64,000 nt of DNA from assembly GCA_008933995.1 (NCBI GenBank), contig WARS01000029.1:7316332-7380331 (forward strand), written 5' to 3'. This DNA is from Datnioides undecimradiatus. Its lineage: Eukaryota > Chordata > Actinopteri > Lobotiformes > Datnioididae. The position numbers and the translations under genes were made by a program. This document shows, piece by piece, positions 12,201-23,513 of this stretch (its first letter is position 1; each line of letters begins with the position of its first letter). Below the pieces are notes generated by a model. It was given only the letters and a program-made list of their open reading frames with translations, searched no databases and had not been told where the DNA came from.

Positions 12201-15200
12201 TTTTCAATCGCCATTTCAAGCTAAAGAAAGAAGAAGCATGCAAAAAAAAAGGTGGACACAGAAGAGGGAGGAGGCAGGAGAGTGAAAAAGACAAGGGACA
12301 GAAATAAGCAGGGGTATGTATGAAAAACACACACACACAAAAAACAAATAAAGGAAATAAGACTGTTAGCGGGCAGCCAGATCTCTACATTTCCATTAAA
12401 ATCAGTCAGTGTTGTAGCCAAATTCATTATTGGCTGACAAAAGCATGCAAATCAAGGGACACATAGGGTTAAGCTGCTCAGTGAAGGTTTGCGGTCAGAC
12501 ACTCTAATGTATGCAAATAGGAACCACAAACAGGGGCACAGGTCACGTCAAGTTTGGGGACACAAGGTCAATAATACCTACCCCCACCCAGGCCCCACCC
12601 CCACCATTTAACTAAGAATGTAACTTAAATTATATTGGAAAAAACCTTGAATCAGAAGATTGAGTTGTAATTACGGCATGAGCAAGCGTGCCACGGTATA
12701 AAGAACACTGGCATATTATTCGGTCTTTGGAAAACAAAAACTTATGGAGTCCAACTGGCGGGCAAAGTGACTGACAAAACCAGGGACATTCTGTTGAGCT
12801 GTAGAAGAAAATCAAGTCAAAAAAGAAAAGATATGTGGTACTGCAGCCAAACTGGAGACATGGAAGAAAAGGAAAAAGAGGCAGGCGGCGTTCCAAGCCT
12901 TAAGAAGGCTCCCGAGGGCCCATGGCCAAATGGTAATGAGCCCCAGGGGTTGCTTTGTTTCACAGGGCGCTCAAGTGCCTGTGAAAACCTCTGAAACAAG
13001 GCAGCGCTGAATTATTTAAGCCAGTGTCCCGATTCTACAGGCTCTCTGCCCTGTACTGCTCCGCTCTGTGTGTGTTACTACAGAGCTGGGAGGCCCCAAC
13101 TCAGGTTGCTGTAAACCTTGTGTCTCTCTCCCTGCCTGTCAGGCTTGTCTGGGACCCTGGCCAGTCTGGACGCTAGGCTCAGGTGAAAGTTAACGACGGT
13201 GTGCACCTCACAACACCTTATGATAGCAAGGATGTCTGCTCAAAGAGTTACGTTGTACTGAGAGTCAGTGGTGACAACTCATTTAAGTACTTGGAAAAAT
13301 GAAAACTATAGTTTGGCCACATAGTTGGTGAGAAAAGACAATGAAAACAGACATTCAGTCATAAATCCTGTCTCTGATGTGAGTAAAGCTCTGATGTACC
13401 ATTTAATTTGCTGACTCATTAGCCACAGAAACATAAAAAGTACAGGTGCTGCTCACCATAGCTGAGGAGGAGCGCGACGAGTGTGATATGTGGTTGCGAC
13501 TTCCCTCCATGCTTCCTCCATGGATCAGGTAGGTGCTTGGAATGATGTGGCTGCTGCCCACATCCATAGCGATGCCCACCATGCCATGAGGGGGCACCCC
13601 ACCACTGGCAGAAGACACCACCGTGGTGACATGAGTTCCACCGGCCTGTGAGTCAAAGTAGGTTCCCCCACTGCTCTGCCCATACAACTGAGCATCAGGG
13701 CTGTAGGAGTAGGCCGATCGGCTGGGGAGGGATCATTATAATTAGCACACAGTGTTGTCATTTCACAATGATGCTAAACAAAGTCCATTTTATGGCAAAT
13801 TCTGAACTTTAAAAGGCCCTGAATGCAAGAGCGGTTTTCACTTAGTCTATGAGGAGCATTTATAGTCAATGTTTACAGGTTGAGCAGATTGATTGTACAG
13901 CAGCACTGCTGATACAGTACATAATCTTGTTCATACAGACAACAAAATAGCTGATGTCACAAAAATCTTTGGTTATGCTGGAGTCAAATCAAACATGAAA
14001 TTGTGGGAAAGAAAATCACTTTGGCTTTAGTTGGGACTTTGATTAGAGCCACTTTAAAAGCAGCTGGATGTTAAAATGATGAGAACAGTGGTCTGGGAAG
14101 TCTTATTGTATAAGGTTTTTCATCCAGCACCTATTCATACATAATTCAGGGTGACTTCGCATTTGGAGGAGAGCCAAATATCATGCACAGTGTTGTGTCA
14201 GGTGCTGTAAAGCATTTGAAGTGCTGCTTCTTAACCATGGAAAATATTCTGAACAAAATTGAAATGTTTAAATTCCATAAATAATTTTAATGTGTACATA
14301 TGTATAACCAAATTATAAAATAAAATACATTTTAATATAACCTCATGCTTTGCTGGGTTGAATTCAAATTTTTACAAAGTACTAGACAATGTCAAACATG
14401 TATCAAATTCCTTGGCTAGCGTTGTGGAGCAATCACTTACACAGGTCCATTGGTATAAACAGCCTCTCCACTTTCCCCTACATATTGGACCTGGGATGGA
14501 TAGAGATGTTGCACCTGCTGCACCTAGGGAAGGACAACAGGATATCAAAGAGGGAAAAGGGAATATCTTTGTTCATGCTTTCTTATTTGTACACATTTAA
14601 GACAAATTATAACTACAATTGAATAGTTACTGACTTTTAAAAAAAAAATCATACAAGTACTCAGTGCATCTTTGTGGGTGTCGACATGTGCACACATATT
14701 ACAGTGTGTACAAGTGCAGTGAAAAGGTCTGTACACCCCTTGATTTTGCTAAATTATCTGTCCAAAACAGAAGTCTCAACAATATAATTGAATATTAAAA
14801 AAATTGGCCTACTGTATTCTGACCTAAATAAGTACATTATTTTGAAGGCAATCATGTGCACACCTGATGTTGGATGGTTAAGGAACACATTTTCACTGTT
14901 ATTCAAAAACAAAGTTGGTGAAATCTTATTTGTAGTGATAAAGACGTACGTGTGCTTTAATAAAGACAAGCTTGACTTGACAAACATCACAGCTGATAAT
15001 GAAGGACATACTGAAGCATAAGAATGGTCCATCTGACATTGGGTGAACTTGTTACTGTACATGTGACATCATCTGGAAACATAAGGCTAGTACCCTAAGA
15101 CGAGCTAATAGCACGCAGCCAGGTCAGCCTGGTTTTCATCATTAGACTCTCTGACATCACACAGATTTCGTGTTGGGATCTGGTTCAAGCCCCCAGGAAT

Positions 15201-16736
15201 AACCGAGCTTTGCAGCAGGTTCACATTATACCCTGGCACCCTGAGGAGTCTTTTACCATAGACATCTTTACAAAAGCAACAGCTACAAGCTAAGAAAGAT
15301 TCCACACAATTAGTTACATTCTGTTAGTATTTCTTTAAAAGCTACAGAGATTTCTATTAAGATGTTCATGTTATTCGTGTATGCAGGCAGTGGGCCAGGC
15401 TCAGCCAGAGAAAGATACACCTATGGAGGGACACAGGAAGCAGGAGAAACACATGCCCTGGATGACCAGCTTTTGATAGGATGGATGGGTAACCACATTT
15501 GGGATTCATTCATTCAGTGTTTTCACACAAACATGGTTTGGATACTGTTTATCTTGTTTACTATCTAGAGTATCAGTATCATCAAGACAAGCCTACAAAG
15601 CCCCAGTCTGACACTTAACTGTTATCAGCTAACCTGAAAGCAAATGTTGACTCAAGTGAGGCATGATAAGTTGACTGATAATTTTGAGTGACACAAATTG
15701 GACCTGGTGAAACACTTAATTCTATTTGTTTGAATTTATAGAAATAAATGTATCATATTGTTACTTTACTGTAGCAGGCAACAGCATATAGGTCTCTTGC
15801 TCATTTGCAAAGTAATGTAATTTAAAAAAAAAACTGTAAAACCTTCCAAGGGGTGTACAAATATTTTCACAGCACCGTACAAGTATGTACAGTGCTGTGT
15901 ACCTGCTGAGGGACCTGTTGAACCCTTGGTACTGAAAGCTGCTGTGCTTGTCCTCCCTTCTGAGCTGAGCCTGTGGCTTGAACCAGCACCCTCTGTGTGG
16001 ATACAAGACATGACTCAATTACATAGGTATGCACGTACAATCACACACACAGACACATCATTGTAAACAACAAACAAATATGACCAACAAATGTCCCCCT
16101 CAAGAATGTGTGTTTTCTGTATTTTCTCTGTGCAATGGAGATAAACAGTTATTACAGTAACACAGGTGTTTGTGTTTACAGCACTGATGCTTTTTTCTAG
16201 TTCTGAATGACTGTTAAAATTGGTATACTAAAATTATATACCAGTAAGGCAGGGAGAAGTGATGGCAGAAGCTAGCATCTTGTAAATAGATACAAGATGC
16301 TTCCATTGGCAAAGCGAGAGGGTGGGAGCTTCGGTTGCTGACAATTTACAAATTAGAACCACTATTAAAAACCATTTTATTTCTTGCAGGTGCTGCATGG
16401 AACATTGAACTGTGAGTGCTTCCAGGAGAGGTTTTGTTTCTTTTTAGACACCGGGCATAAGCACTAATAGAGTAAATATCAGGTTTGATTTCCAAAATAA
16501 CTCTTCTTTTATACATTTGGAGATCAACATTTGGAAAGAAATTGGATGGAATAGTTATGTCATTGCAGACTTTCCCCATTCATTCTGTCATTACAGTGGC
16601 AGCAGGGTAGAGGGTAGAGTACCCTACCTGCTGGGAGGCTGGGACGGGCTGTACCACAGGGGCCTGAGCTGATGAGGATGTCCGCAGCGTTGCCACGCTG
16701 GTTGTGGTGTCTGACCCTCCCTCTGAGCTCTGCATG
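2508..16736 (-). CDS. rfx2: rfx2, regulatory factor X2 transcription factor (whole coding span, 17 coding exons)
   Basis: Encodes a nuclear winged-helix factor that binds X-box promoters (GTNRCC N0-3 RGYAAC) as a homodimer or as a heterodimer with RFX1/RFX3. In vertebrates it drives ciliogenesis and spermiogenesis genes. Joining 17 exons with consistent GT-AG sites and phases gives 734 residues, against 723 in human RFX2. Order: Q-rich activation region (about 1-180), RFX DNA-binding domain (about 207-283, key strings [29 protein letters not shown]), then the conserved B, C and dimerization regions (about 389-640), and an acidic tail. The tail ending [15 protein letters not shown] resembles human RFX2 rather than RFX3. 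The ATG is only one base inside its exon and starts MQSSEGGSD, matching the family start. Adjacent acsbg2 and mllt1 give the human RFX2 synteny. Confidence 0.96.
3428..3470 (-). CDS. rfx2: rfx2 coding exon 16 (residues 681-694), 43-nt exon
   Basis: Reads [14 protein letters not shown], aligning with human FNDLASLSLTLLDK. It is a 43-nt exon with acceptor TCACAG and strong donor AAAG|GTAAGT. Confidence 0.9.
3559..3712 (-). CDS. rfx2: rfx2 coding exon 15 (residues 629-680)
   Basis: Reads [39 protein letters not shown] and [12 protein letters not shown], the last strongly conserved block. The donor is GAG|GTGAGA. Confidence 0.96.
3886..4094 (-). CDS. rfx2: rfx2 coding exon 14 (residues 560-628)
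   Basis: Reads [40 protein letters not shown] and [18 protein letters not shown]. It is 209 nt, and the donor AG|GTACTA splits a serine codon. Confidence 0.96.
4261..4410 (-). CDS. rfx2: rfx2 coding exon 13 (residues 510-559)
   Basis: Reads [36 protein letters not shown] and [14 protein letters not shown], one of the most conserved dimerization-region exons. It is 150 nt, phase 0, with donor CAG|GTAAAC. Confidence 0.96.
4534..4631 (-). CDS. rfx2: rfx2 coding exon 12 (residues 477-509)
   Basis: Reads [20 protein letters not shown] then [12 protein letters not shown], part of the extended dimerization region. It is 98 nt and ends in phase 0 with donor AAG|GTAATG. Confidence 0.95.
4905..5056 (-). 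CDS. rfx2: rfx2 coding exon 11 (residues 426-476)
   Basis: Reads [36 protein letters not shown] and IPDVLRPVP, conserved region C. The string [17 protein letters not shown] matches RFX2 more closely than RFX3 (NCDHGMYQ). The donor is CCCA|GTCAGT. Confidence 0.95.
5259..5371 (-). CDS. rfx2: rfx2 coding exon 10 (residues 389-425), region B
   Basis: Reads [20 protein letters not shown] then [17 protein letters not shown]. It follows a 90-nt pyrimidine tract in transcript sense. The donor AG|GTCAAA joins to T|GATGATGAT of the next exon to give SDDDLEGG. Confidence 0.93.
5380..5468. repeat. Polypurine/polypyrimidine tract
   Basis: Nearly uninterrupted purine on the plus strand (GGGA/GGAGG units). 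It is pyrimidine in rfx2 pre-mRNA and lies immediately before the exon 10 acceptor. Confidence 0.85.
6294..6332. promoter_or_regulatory. Two adjacent RFX X-box motifs inside rfx2
   Basis: 6294-6307 reads GTTGCCATGGCAAC, a perfect palindromic X-box with no spacer. 6318-6332 reads GTTGCCCCAAGCAAC, a second full match with a 3-bp spacer. They lie 10 bp apart in the intron between exons 9 and 10. RFX factors bind such sites, so autoregulation is a reasonable inference. Confidence 0.6.
8345..8530. repeat. Dispersed teleost repeat, degenerate copy
   Basis: The phrases GGTGGCACCTTTCTAG, AAGTGCTTTACAATG and CATACATTCACACA recall a common fish interspersed repeat (in other copies followed by ACTGATGGCAGAGGCTGCC). 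The assignment is from memory of the family pattern; copy number was not tested. Confidence 0.45.
9066..9184 (-). CDS. rfx2: rfx2 coding exon 9 (residues 349-388)
   Basis: Reads [15 protein letters not shown], then [20 protein letters not shown], aligning with human FPAPDLG and ALQLVYRRHCE. A (CA)n run lies 39 bp upstream of the acceptor in the sense of the transcript. Confidence 0.92.
9223..9263. repeat. (CA)n microsatellite
   Basis: About 20 CA units in the rfx2 intron just upstream (transcript sense) of exon 9. Confidence 0.95.
9537..9658 (-). CDS. rfx2: rfx2 coding exon 8 (residues 308-348)
   Basis: Reads [16 protein letters not shown] then [18 protein letters not shown], the linker between the DNA-binding domain and region B, with the family SQHHQQYI signature. 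The donor is ATAG|GTAAGA. Confidence 0.93.
10680..10799 (-). CDS. rfx2: rfx2 coding exon 7 (residues 268-307), DNA-binding domain wing
   Basis: Reads [20 protein letters not shown] then [19 protein letters not shown]. It completes the winged helix and its wing. The preceding intron is only 200 bp. The donor GTCAGA is a weaker match than its neighbours, but the frame continues correctly. Confidence 0.94.
11000..11181 (-). CDS. rfx2: rfx2 coding exon 6 (residues 208-267), DNA-binding domain N-terminal part
   Basis: Reads [35 protein letters not shown] and [18 protein letters not shown]. This is the helical part of the RFX winged helix, almost identical to human. The donor AG|GTACAA splits the arginine codon 268. 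Confidence 0.96.
11331..11350. repeat. Short (CA)n microsatellite
   Basis: About ten CA units in an rfx2 intron. Confidence 0.8.
12146..12220 (-). CDS. rfx2: rfx2 coding exon 5 (residues 183-207), in-frame 75-nt exon
   Basis: Reads [18 protein letters not shown] to SLLNSH, leading into the DNA-binding domain. It is 75 nt and phase 0 at both ends, so skipping would keep the frame. The donor is CAT|GTAAGT. Confidence 0.94.
13457..13721 (-). CDS. rfx2: rfx2 coding exon 4 (residues 94-182)
   Basis: Reads [15 protein letters not shown], then [23 protein letters not shown] and [10 protein letters not shown], ending [10 protein letters not shown]. This is the remainder of the activation region. 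It is 265 nt, and the final ATG codon abuts the donor GTGAGC. Confidence 0.94.
14441..14523 (-). CDS. rfx2: rfx2 coding exon 3 (residues 67-93)
   Basis: Reads [15 protein letters not shown] then EAVYTNGP, the conserved glutamine-rich segment. It is 83 nt; the donor CCTGT|GTAAGT splits codon 94, a valine completed in the next exon. Confidence 0.93.
14714..15876. mobile_element. DNA transposon with terminal inverted repeats, in an rfx2 intron
   Basis: The left end GTGCAGTGAAAAGGTCTG with TACACCCCTTG is the inverted match of the right end, whose reverse complement reads GTGCTGTGAAAATATTTG with TACACCCCTTG. Flanks GTACAA occur on both sides and may belong to a target duplication or to the TIR itself. 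The 1.16-kb interior has no intact transposase frame, so it is a non-autonomous or decayed element. The family (Tc1/mariner-like or hAT-like) is unresolved. Confidence 0.7.
15903..15992 (-). CDS. rfx2: rfx2 coding exon 2 (residues 37-66)
   Basis: Reads [11 protein letters not shown] through PRVQQVPQQ, like human RFX2 [18 protein letters not shown]. It is 90 nt, phase 0 on both sides, with donor CAG|GTACAC. The end of a DNA transposon lies only 27 bp past this donor. Confidence 0.93.
16628..16736 (-). CDS. rfx2: rfx2 coding exon 1 (residues 1-36)
   Basis: ATG at 16735-16733, one base after the acceptor AG. Reads [18 protein letters not shown] and on into an S/T/Q-rich start of the activation region. 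A pyrimidine-rich tract precedes the acceptor and the donor is CAG|GTAGGG. Ends in phase 0. Confidence 0.93.
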
Positions 16737-19700
16737 CTGGGTTTCAAGGGAGACATGAAGTATTAGAAGAGAAAAGACAAGAGTAGGGGAGAGTTTTGTA
16801 GCAGACAGGTAAAAAAGAGCATTTCAAGTCTATATATATCGACAGCCATACTAAATAACTGCTCTTCCACCACACCCCTTCTTTCTTGGAGGTATCAGGA
16901 CATTCTTTGTGTCCCAAGCGGTTTCTGGCTTTGCAAAGTCAAGCTGAGTCAGTCAGGCTCACAGGGCCTCAGAGCCCCAGAGACTGCCCAGCTTTGGCCT
17001 TAATCAATGGCAAAATAAGCAGCCAAAATATTATACAGACACTCTAGGTCCAGCTGACAGATCAGACCCAGGTGAAAAAGTCACTGTACAGGAGTTCAAG
17101 TTACCAGCAGGACTCAAATGCTTTCTGTGGACCGAACCCACTGCTACGACTCTGCTTTCCACTGGGTGACAATGTGCACAGCATAGCAAAGGGGAGCTAA
17201 AAATGGAGTGACACAAAGGCTCTCTTTTTCAAAAAGACGACAGAAAGGGAAAGAGCGGGAGTATGCAGGGACAAGAGAAGAATGGAACTGCAAGGGGGAG
17301 TAAGCAGATAAAAAACAACTTCCCCACTCCGTCGAAAAAAGAAAAAACGGAGGGGGAAAAAGATGAAAATGGCAGTGGGGCTCCAGCCCCTGCCAGGGTC
17401 CTGATGATATCCAGCGTTTGTTTCAAACGAGAGCTGTTCTCTGAAGGCTCCAATAATCCAGCTGATATGAGGAAATTCCTCAATGCTTTGTAAACGTTTG
17501 TCGGTTGCTATGGTGAGGAATCCATGACAACCACCCCCAACTCAAACCCCCCCCTCCCCTCCCTGTTTCCCCCACCCCCTTTATAAAGCTCTTGCACAGG
17601 AACTTTCGAGTGCGAAAGCAAAGAGAAGAGGGGGAGGAGGATTAGAATAAGGGAGAGGGAGATACAGCACAGTTGGGGGGGGGGGTTAAATTGATGAACA
17701 GTCTATGTTTGAGGCAGCAATCCAGGAGCAACAGGAAAAGTCAGTAGGTAGACTGGAGAGAATGGCGTGAAGCATTACAGTGAAGGCCCGCGAGACACAA
17801 CCTGCTCTAGACATGCTGTGATTAGTCATAACACAAGACATGCACGACAATGTTATTTTAATTTACTGGAAGAGCTGACGAACATCACTTAAGCTACAGA
17901 AATCTGGAGATTGAGCTCTTTGACACAAGCAACAGGTGCAGCTACCGTTGACCCAACCTACACTTTCTTACTGTGCCGCAACATTAAAGCTTTAACTTTA
18001 ACTTACATAAGAATTAATAAAACCTTCCTGCCTGCATCTGTTGAATCAAACAATCTAAAGGTGATCTAAAAGTGTCTCTAAAATTCATTGATAAATGACA
18101 GGACTGCTTTATTGCATGTGGCAAAACGAGCCCCTACATAGGGGTCGACAATATTTTACACGTGACTTAGACAGGAGAAGAAAAACACGGGCAAAATGAG
18201 TCAGAGTCGAGGAAACCCCACCGGCGAAGGAGAGGAAGAGGACATAAATGTAACCAAACCATAGCTCCAACAAAAAAGGGGCCACATCCTCATTTGTGGA
18301 ACATTTTCAGCGTTAAAGACTGATACAGGACAACACCACTCATTTATGCAACCACCAAAAAGCTGCCACTAAATACAACATGATGAAGCCATCAGACACT
18401 ACCACCCATAATCAAGAAGTTCCCGCAGTCAAAAGGAGATTGCGAGGGCAAACATTTTATTAAAGAATGGTTTCCCTATAGATTATGACACTAAATTGTA
18501 ATCTCAATTCTGAACTACAAAATAATAATTCTCATTTAACCAAGAATGGTGAAGGACTCACTACGGACACACTAAATGTTTCTTTTAGCGACCAACAGCT
18601 CAAAAATTCCAAAAATACAAATTTACAAACAAACCGTTTTGCAGCTTAACTCACTGCATTAATACTGAGACATCAGCAGTATCCTGGGGTGAGATTCAGG
18701 GTTTGGATGGAATATTGGTTGCTGCAACAAAATAAGAGAGTGTACCTTTAAGATACAAAAACAACAAATTTGGGTGTGCCACCACTGGCATTTTCCATGT
18801 GTGGAGACTTTGCCACAGGCATAGACACTGTGCTCTGCTTACATGACTAATAGACTGAGTGGAGGAGGCCTATGTTGAAATTCCTGATATGTGGCAATCT
18901 TGAGACATACAATATCCAGTCTACCCGTGAGCAGCCCCCTGAGTCCATCTTCAATGCATTTGTTAGCACAAGGCACAATTAACACTTATATGGAAGGGCT
19001 CACATATTCATCACAGTTTTTCTTCACACACTTTCTTGTATGTCATTAAAGTACTAAAGGCTATTACGAGAATGACTCTAACAAGGAGTGAACATTTTAA
19101 AAGCTGCTGCAATGCTCAAACGTCTTTCTAAAGAAAGGAATTTGTCCATGGAGTGTTACTTAGGTTATAAATACACTTGCAACAATCCCATCATTTATCT
19201 TCAGACTTGTCATTTTCACCGGAGGAAGTGACACAGGCCTAGGGGCTTCTTTATGCCATTAAGAAGTGGGTAGCATGTCAAGATGGTGGGGAAATCAGGA
19301 AACAGTCAGTTGACCTGCACATTTTCATCCATTAAAGCTCAACAGGTATGGCGTGTGTGTCAAATCATTGAGTTAGAAGGCAGAGATTAGTCTTTCTGCT
19401 TTGTGTTCAGGGAAGGTTAAAAGCCACACAAATTCCCCACTAGCAGCTCTGAAAGGCGCAGAGGTAGAACACAGCAGGAGATGCAGCACACTGCTGCAAG
19501 ACTGCTACTCTGAATGGACAGTTGTGTAGGACCAAATCTTTTTGCCTCCAGCCCAGAGACAACTTCACACGCACAGACACACACTCATGTCCGTTTTCAT
19601 GTCAGGTCTGTGAGCCTGGTTTCAAACAGGCAAATCCCAGATGAGCACTTAACAACATTACAACAACAGCCCCTCCTTTTAAGACTTACCTGAGTTTTAA

Positions 19701-19936
19701 AAGCTACACGGAAACAAGAAGAGACACATTTTTAGAGCCCCAAAGCCCACAAACTCATTAATGCTTTACTCTATAATGTTAACAGTGCAGACAAGATTCA
19801 AACATCTGTCACTGACAGATCTAACTTAAACAGGCCTCAATCAGAGAAAAACACATACAGATGTTCAATTAAAAGCAGGAGCCCACAGTCTTGGCTCATG
19901 TTTGCACTGGCCCACATTGTTTGCAGAGCAACAACG

Positions 19937-19991
19937 GTTGCTAGTGGCAACACCGTCCACTCCCGTTTCCAGGAGCCTGTTGCTATGCAAC
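19937..19991. promoter_or_regulatory. X-box and adjacent X-box-like palindrome
   Basis: 19937-19951 on the minus strand reads GTTGCCACTAGCAAC, a full X-box with a 3-bp spacer. 19979-19991 reads GTTGCTATGCAAC, a near match. Both lie in the rfx2 5' intron. Confidence 0.5.
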
Positions 19992-22900
19992 CAACAGAAT
20001 ACTTCCCAAACCAAACAATGCCATCCCCCCACCTGATCCCTCTATCTCACGCTAAGTAGAAACTTACAACAATAAATACAATGTAAGCTAATAATTTCAG
20101 ACACCAGGGGAGATGGAGGCAGAGGTATTCCTGTGTTGTTGTTATATAAAAATGTACAGACTTTATGCTGGTTCAGACTTGATTGGAAAGGACAGGATGA
20201 AGTGCTCTGTTTTTGTCACTACTTCGTGCTGAAAAGAAGGAGGAATGTTTAAGTCATCAAGGAGACAACAGTCTATTCTTCAAGGTTCCTTTACACTCAT
20301 GCCACCCAAAAACAACACTTTCAAAAGCCAGCCGACTCTTTCCAAAGTCCCTTGGGCAGAGGAGACAGTAAAACAGCTTCAACAGAGAAATACTTTTTCC
20401 AACTCATGGGAAGATAAAACAAAAGAAAGTAGAGGCAGACTCACTAATTTTAAAAGGGAAATCTGTAGAGGACATTTGTGCCGCATGATGTAGACATATA
20501 CCTCTATCACAGCAACAGGTCTCTGACAAGACTTTAACATGAATTACTAATTTGAAGATTATATTTTTATTGCGAAACAAATTAATTTTTATTTAGGAGT
20601 GTGAACAAATATTAACTTGCTTTTCTTTGATTTCATTTAAAAACCCCTTAAGATCACACAGGCACACGCGCTCACACAAAGAGCAAATTAAGATATGATA
20701 AGAGATTTCCACAACAGAGGCTGTTCTTCAAGCCTGTCTCATTAATTCATGGCTAATCCAATCAAAGCAGCTCTTGGGGTCTGCAGATGGCAGAGTTTGA
20801 GGGGGAGAGAGAGAGAAAGGGAGGGAGAGAGAGCGGGAGATGGCCGACCACTGTCTCTGATCCAAGGCTCCCTTCCCCAAACACACACACATACACACAG
20901 CTCACCTCTGGTCATCAGCACAACCTGTTCACTCTGTCACCATGTGTGCTGCAGGCCTGACAGGCACAGAGAGAAAGATCAAACCGTTGCCATGGAGATT
21001 GTGTGTTCGTCCATGCTCTACACTAGCAACTTCCTCCCCCAACGCCCTACCTCCACTAACCCTTTCCAGATTTCCACTGCCCCCCACCTCCCTCAACCTC
21101 CAGCCCTTATCCTTCACATTTAACATCGAGATGAAGGATGAGGTTTTGAAAACAGAAATATAGATATGTTAAACTGGAAAACACAACAAAGACAAACAGG
21201 GAAGGAGTAAGGAGATGGTCACAAGAGGAAATGTAATCAGACTATACTCATTCGTGTGGGCGTCTCTCTTTCACGAAAATCTATCTAATGTGTTCCAAGG
21301 CTGCTACATTGTTGACACAGAGCAGGGAACTCACCCAAGTCACCTGGTTGCTTAAGGATCGGTGGAGCCCCAAAGAGAAACAGGGAACTATTACTTTGAG
21401 GATTCTCGCATTTTTGTTTTATTCCTCATCTTCCAAAACATTGTGCTATAGCAGTTTTGATCCTGCAGCTGACTCCAGCACATATACATTCACATCTGCA
21501 TGTAAAGAAAAGTTAAACCTCAACACATCTAGATCCAACGCACATAGCATGGGAACCTTCTCAAAGCTATTACATCACTGAACACATTCACAACATCAGA
21601 AAGGACCCCGAAAGCACATGCTTCTGCTAAAACAGCTCAATTTTTACTATTTTAATAATAGACAATAAAACATCTTCCTTTCATTTCCTCTAAGTAAAAG
21701 CAGTATATGATACTGAAAATGCACTTGTGATGTTGATATATATTTTTTTAGATCCTGTGTCAAATACTAATTACTTGTTCCTTGGGTCACAGCCTATCTT
21801 TTAACTAATTTTATAAAATCTGTTAACAGGTTGATGAGATTTCCCTCTATCAGACGAATTAAAAGAAGTTCCAACGAAGCCTTCTTGCCTCAGGTAACAT
21901 TGTGGTCTCTTTGAAAATCTCCACAAAGTGACTGCATTAAATCAAAACCAATCACCAAGAGTGACAGCTTGGAGTGATTTAGCATCTTAATGCTTTAGTC
22001 AAGCCCAGACTTGTGTACTGCTCTGTAGAAGTATAGTGATACTCACTCCAATTGCAAAACGCTCACACTGACGTTCACTCTTTCTGTCTGTTTTTCTCAC
22101 TCATTCTCTTAACCAGGTGTGTTTCCAACCTGTGGACCTGTGGAAGTTTTATCTCCCAGGGAACCACATTCTAAGAAGATGAGCTCAGGTGACGTGAGCA
22201 TTAAGCCTCCATTTTGACCAATGAACCTGAGATAAGCAATTTGTTGTGCTGCAGGAGTCTTTCCTTCTTGGCCCTCACTCTACAAAGATATGACACTGAG
22301 AATCACCATACTGTATATACAGTTTGGGTTTACAGGCACTACTTAACACAAACAATGAGTCATCAGTTAATGCTTGAAATTTGAGATGGATCCAAGAGTG
22401 GAGACTGCACAACTAACAGTGAAAAGTCACACTCCAGCATCACTTTAGTCAAAGTAGCGTGCAGCCTAAACCCATTGTGTTTTAACATGTCTAACAGAAA
22501 CTGAACAGAATCTGGACTTTAAATCATATCCTCTGCAGCCAAACCCAGTGATATGCTTAAGATATTAAAAATGATGAGTTACATAATATCAGCAGCATTT
22601 AGAAGCTAATTTAGCAAATCCTATTCAGTGTCATTTCCAGATCATTAAACATCAAATTACTTCAGGATCTGAAAAGTCTTACTGCATGGCAATTAGCATC
22701 AGGATGGCAATCACAGAACATAATAAAAGCCAGGGAGCAGATATGGTTGATGTCCTGTCTATATATCTATATATCTTCTCAAAATCCTGCCTGTTTGTTA
22801 ATTATTTCTTTAATTGCCATGTTGTTATACTGGCTTTTCTTTTTTTAAACAAAATGTTCTAAATACCCACTTTCCAGGATGAGAATGCAGCTAGGTTTGA

Positions 22901-23498
22901 CAACTTAGTCAGTTGCAACACTTCACTTCCAGATTTACTCCACCTGTTACAATTTACAATGCCCTTCAGTGAGGCAACACAAATGCTGCTAATTTGAACA
23001 TGAAATAATTAGCATATAGTGCTGCTTTTAAACCACCCCCCACACTGAACATCGCTGCATTCACATTTGCTCTCCCCTGAAGCTAATGACTGGCTCTTGA
23101 AGATGGGATCTGAGGGCTACACTATAGAAAGACATCCATTACTGAGCTGTTCCACCTGTTACAATGGCATCCTCTGCTATTGTTCCCCAACAAATCTCCT
23201 AATTAAAAGAACATCTGAAAAGCGATGCTGAGGACCCAACAATTTAAATCTTAAATTATTATCTGGGTCCTCTCCTCTGCAAATCTGGTCAAATCTCACT
23301 CCACTGAAGGCCCAATGTTGGTTCTGATAATTACTTTGTAGCAGGTTTACACTCACAGGAGTTCATTTTAAGCCAAATAAACATCTCTTAACAAACTAGC
23401 CTAAAACTCTACAAAAGAAAGGAAAAGTGGAGAGAGGATGGGGGGCTGCTACTATCCCTTCCCAAAAGAGAGAGAGAGGGGAGGTTGGGGGGTTCGGC

Positions 23499-23513
23499 CA
23501 TTGTAATGCAAAT
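23499..23513 (+). promoter_or_regulatory. SOX-OCT composite element
   Basis: CATTGT is followed after one base by ATGCAAAT, the spacing and orientation of SOX2-POU5F1 composite sites such as the one in the Nanog promoter. A TTAATTAG homeobox-like site follows about 40 bp later. Confidence 0.5.
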
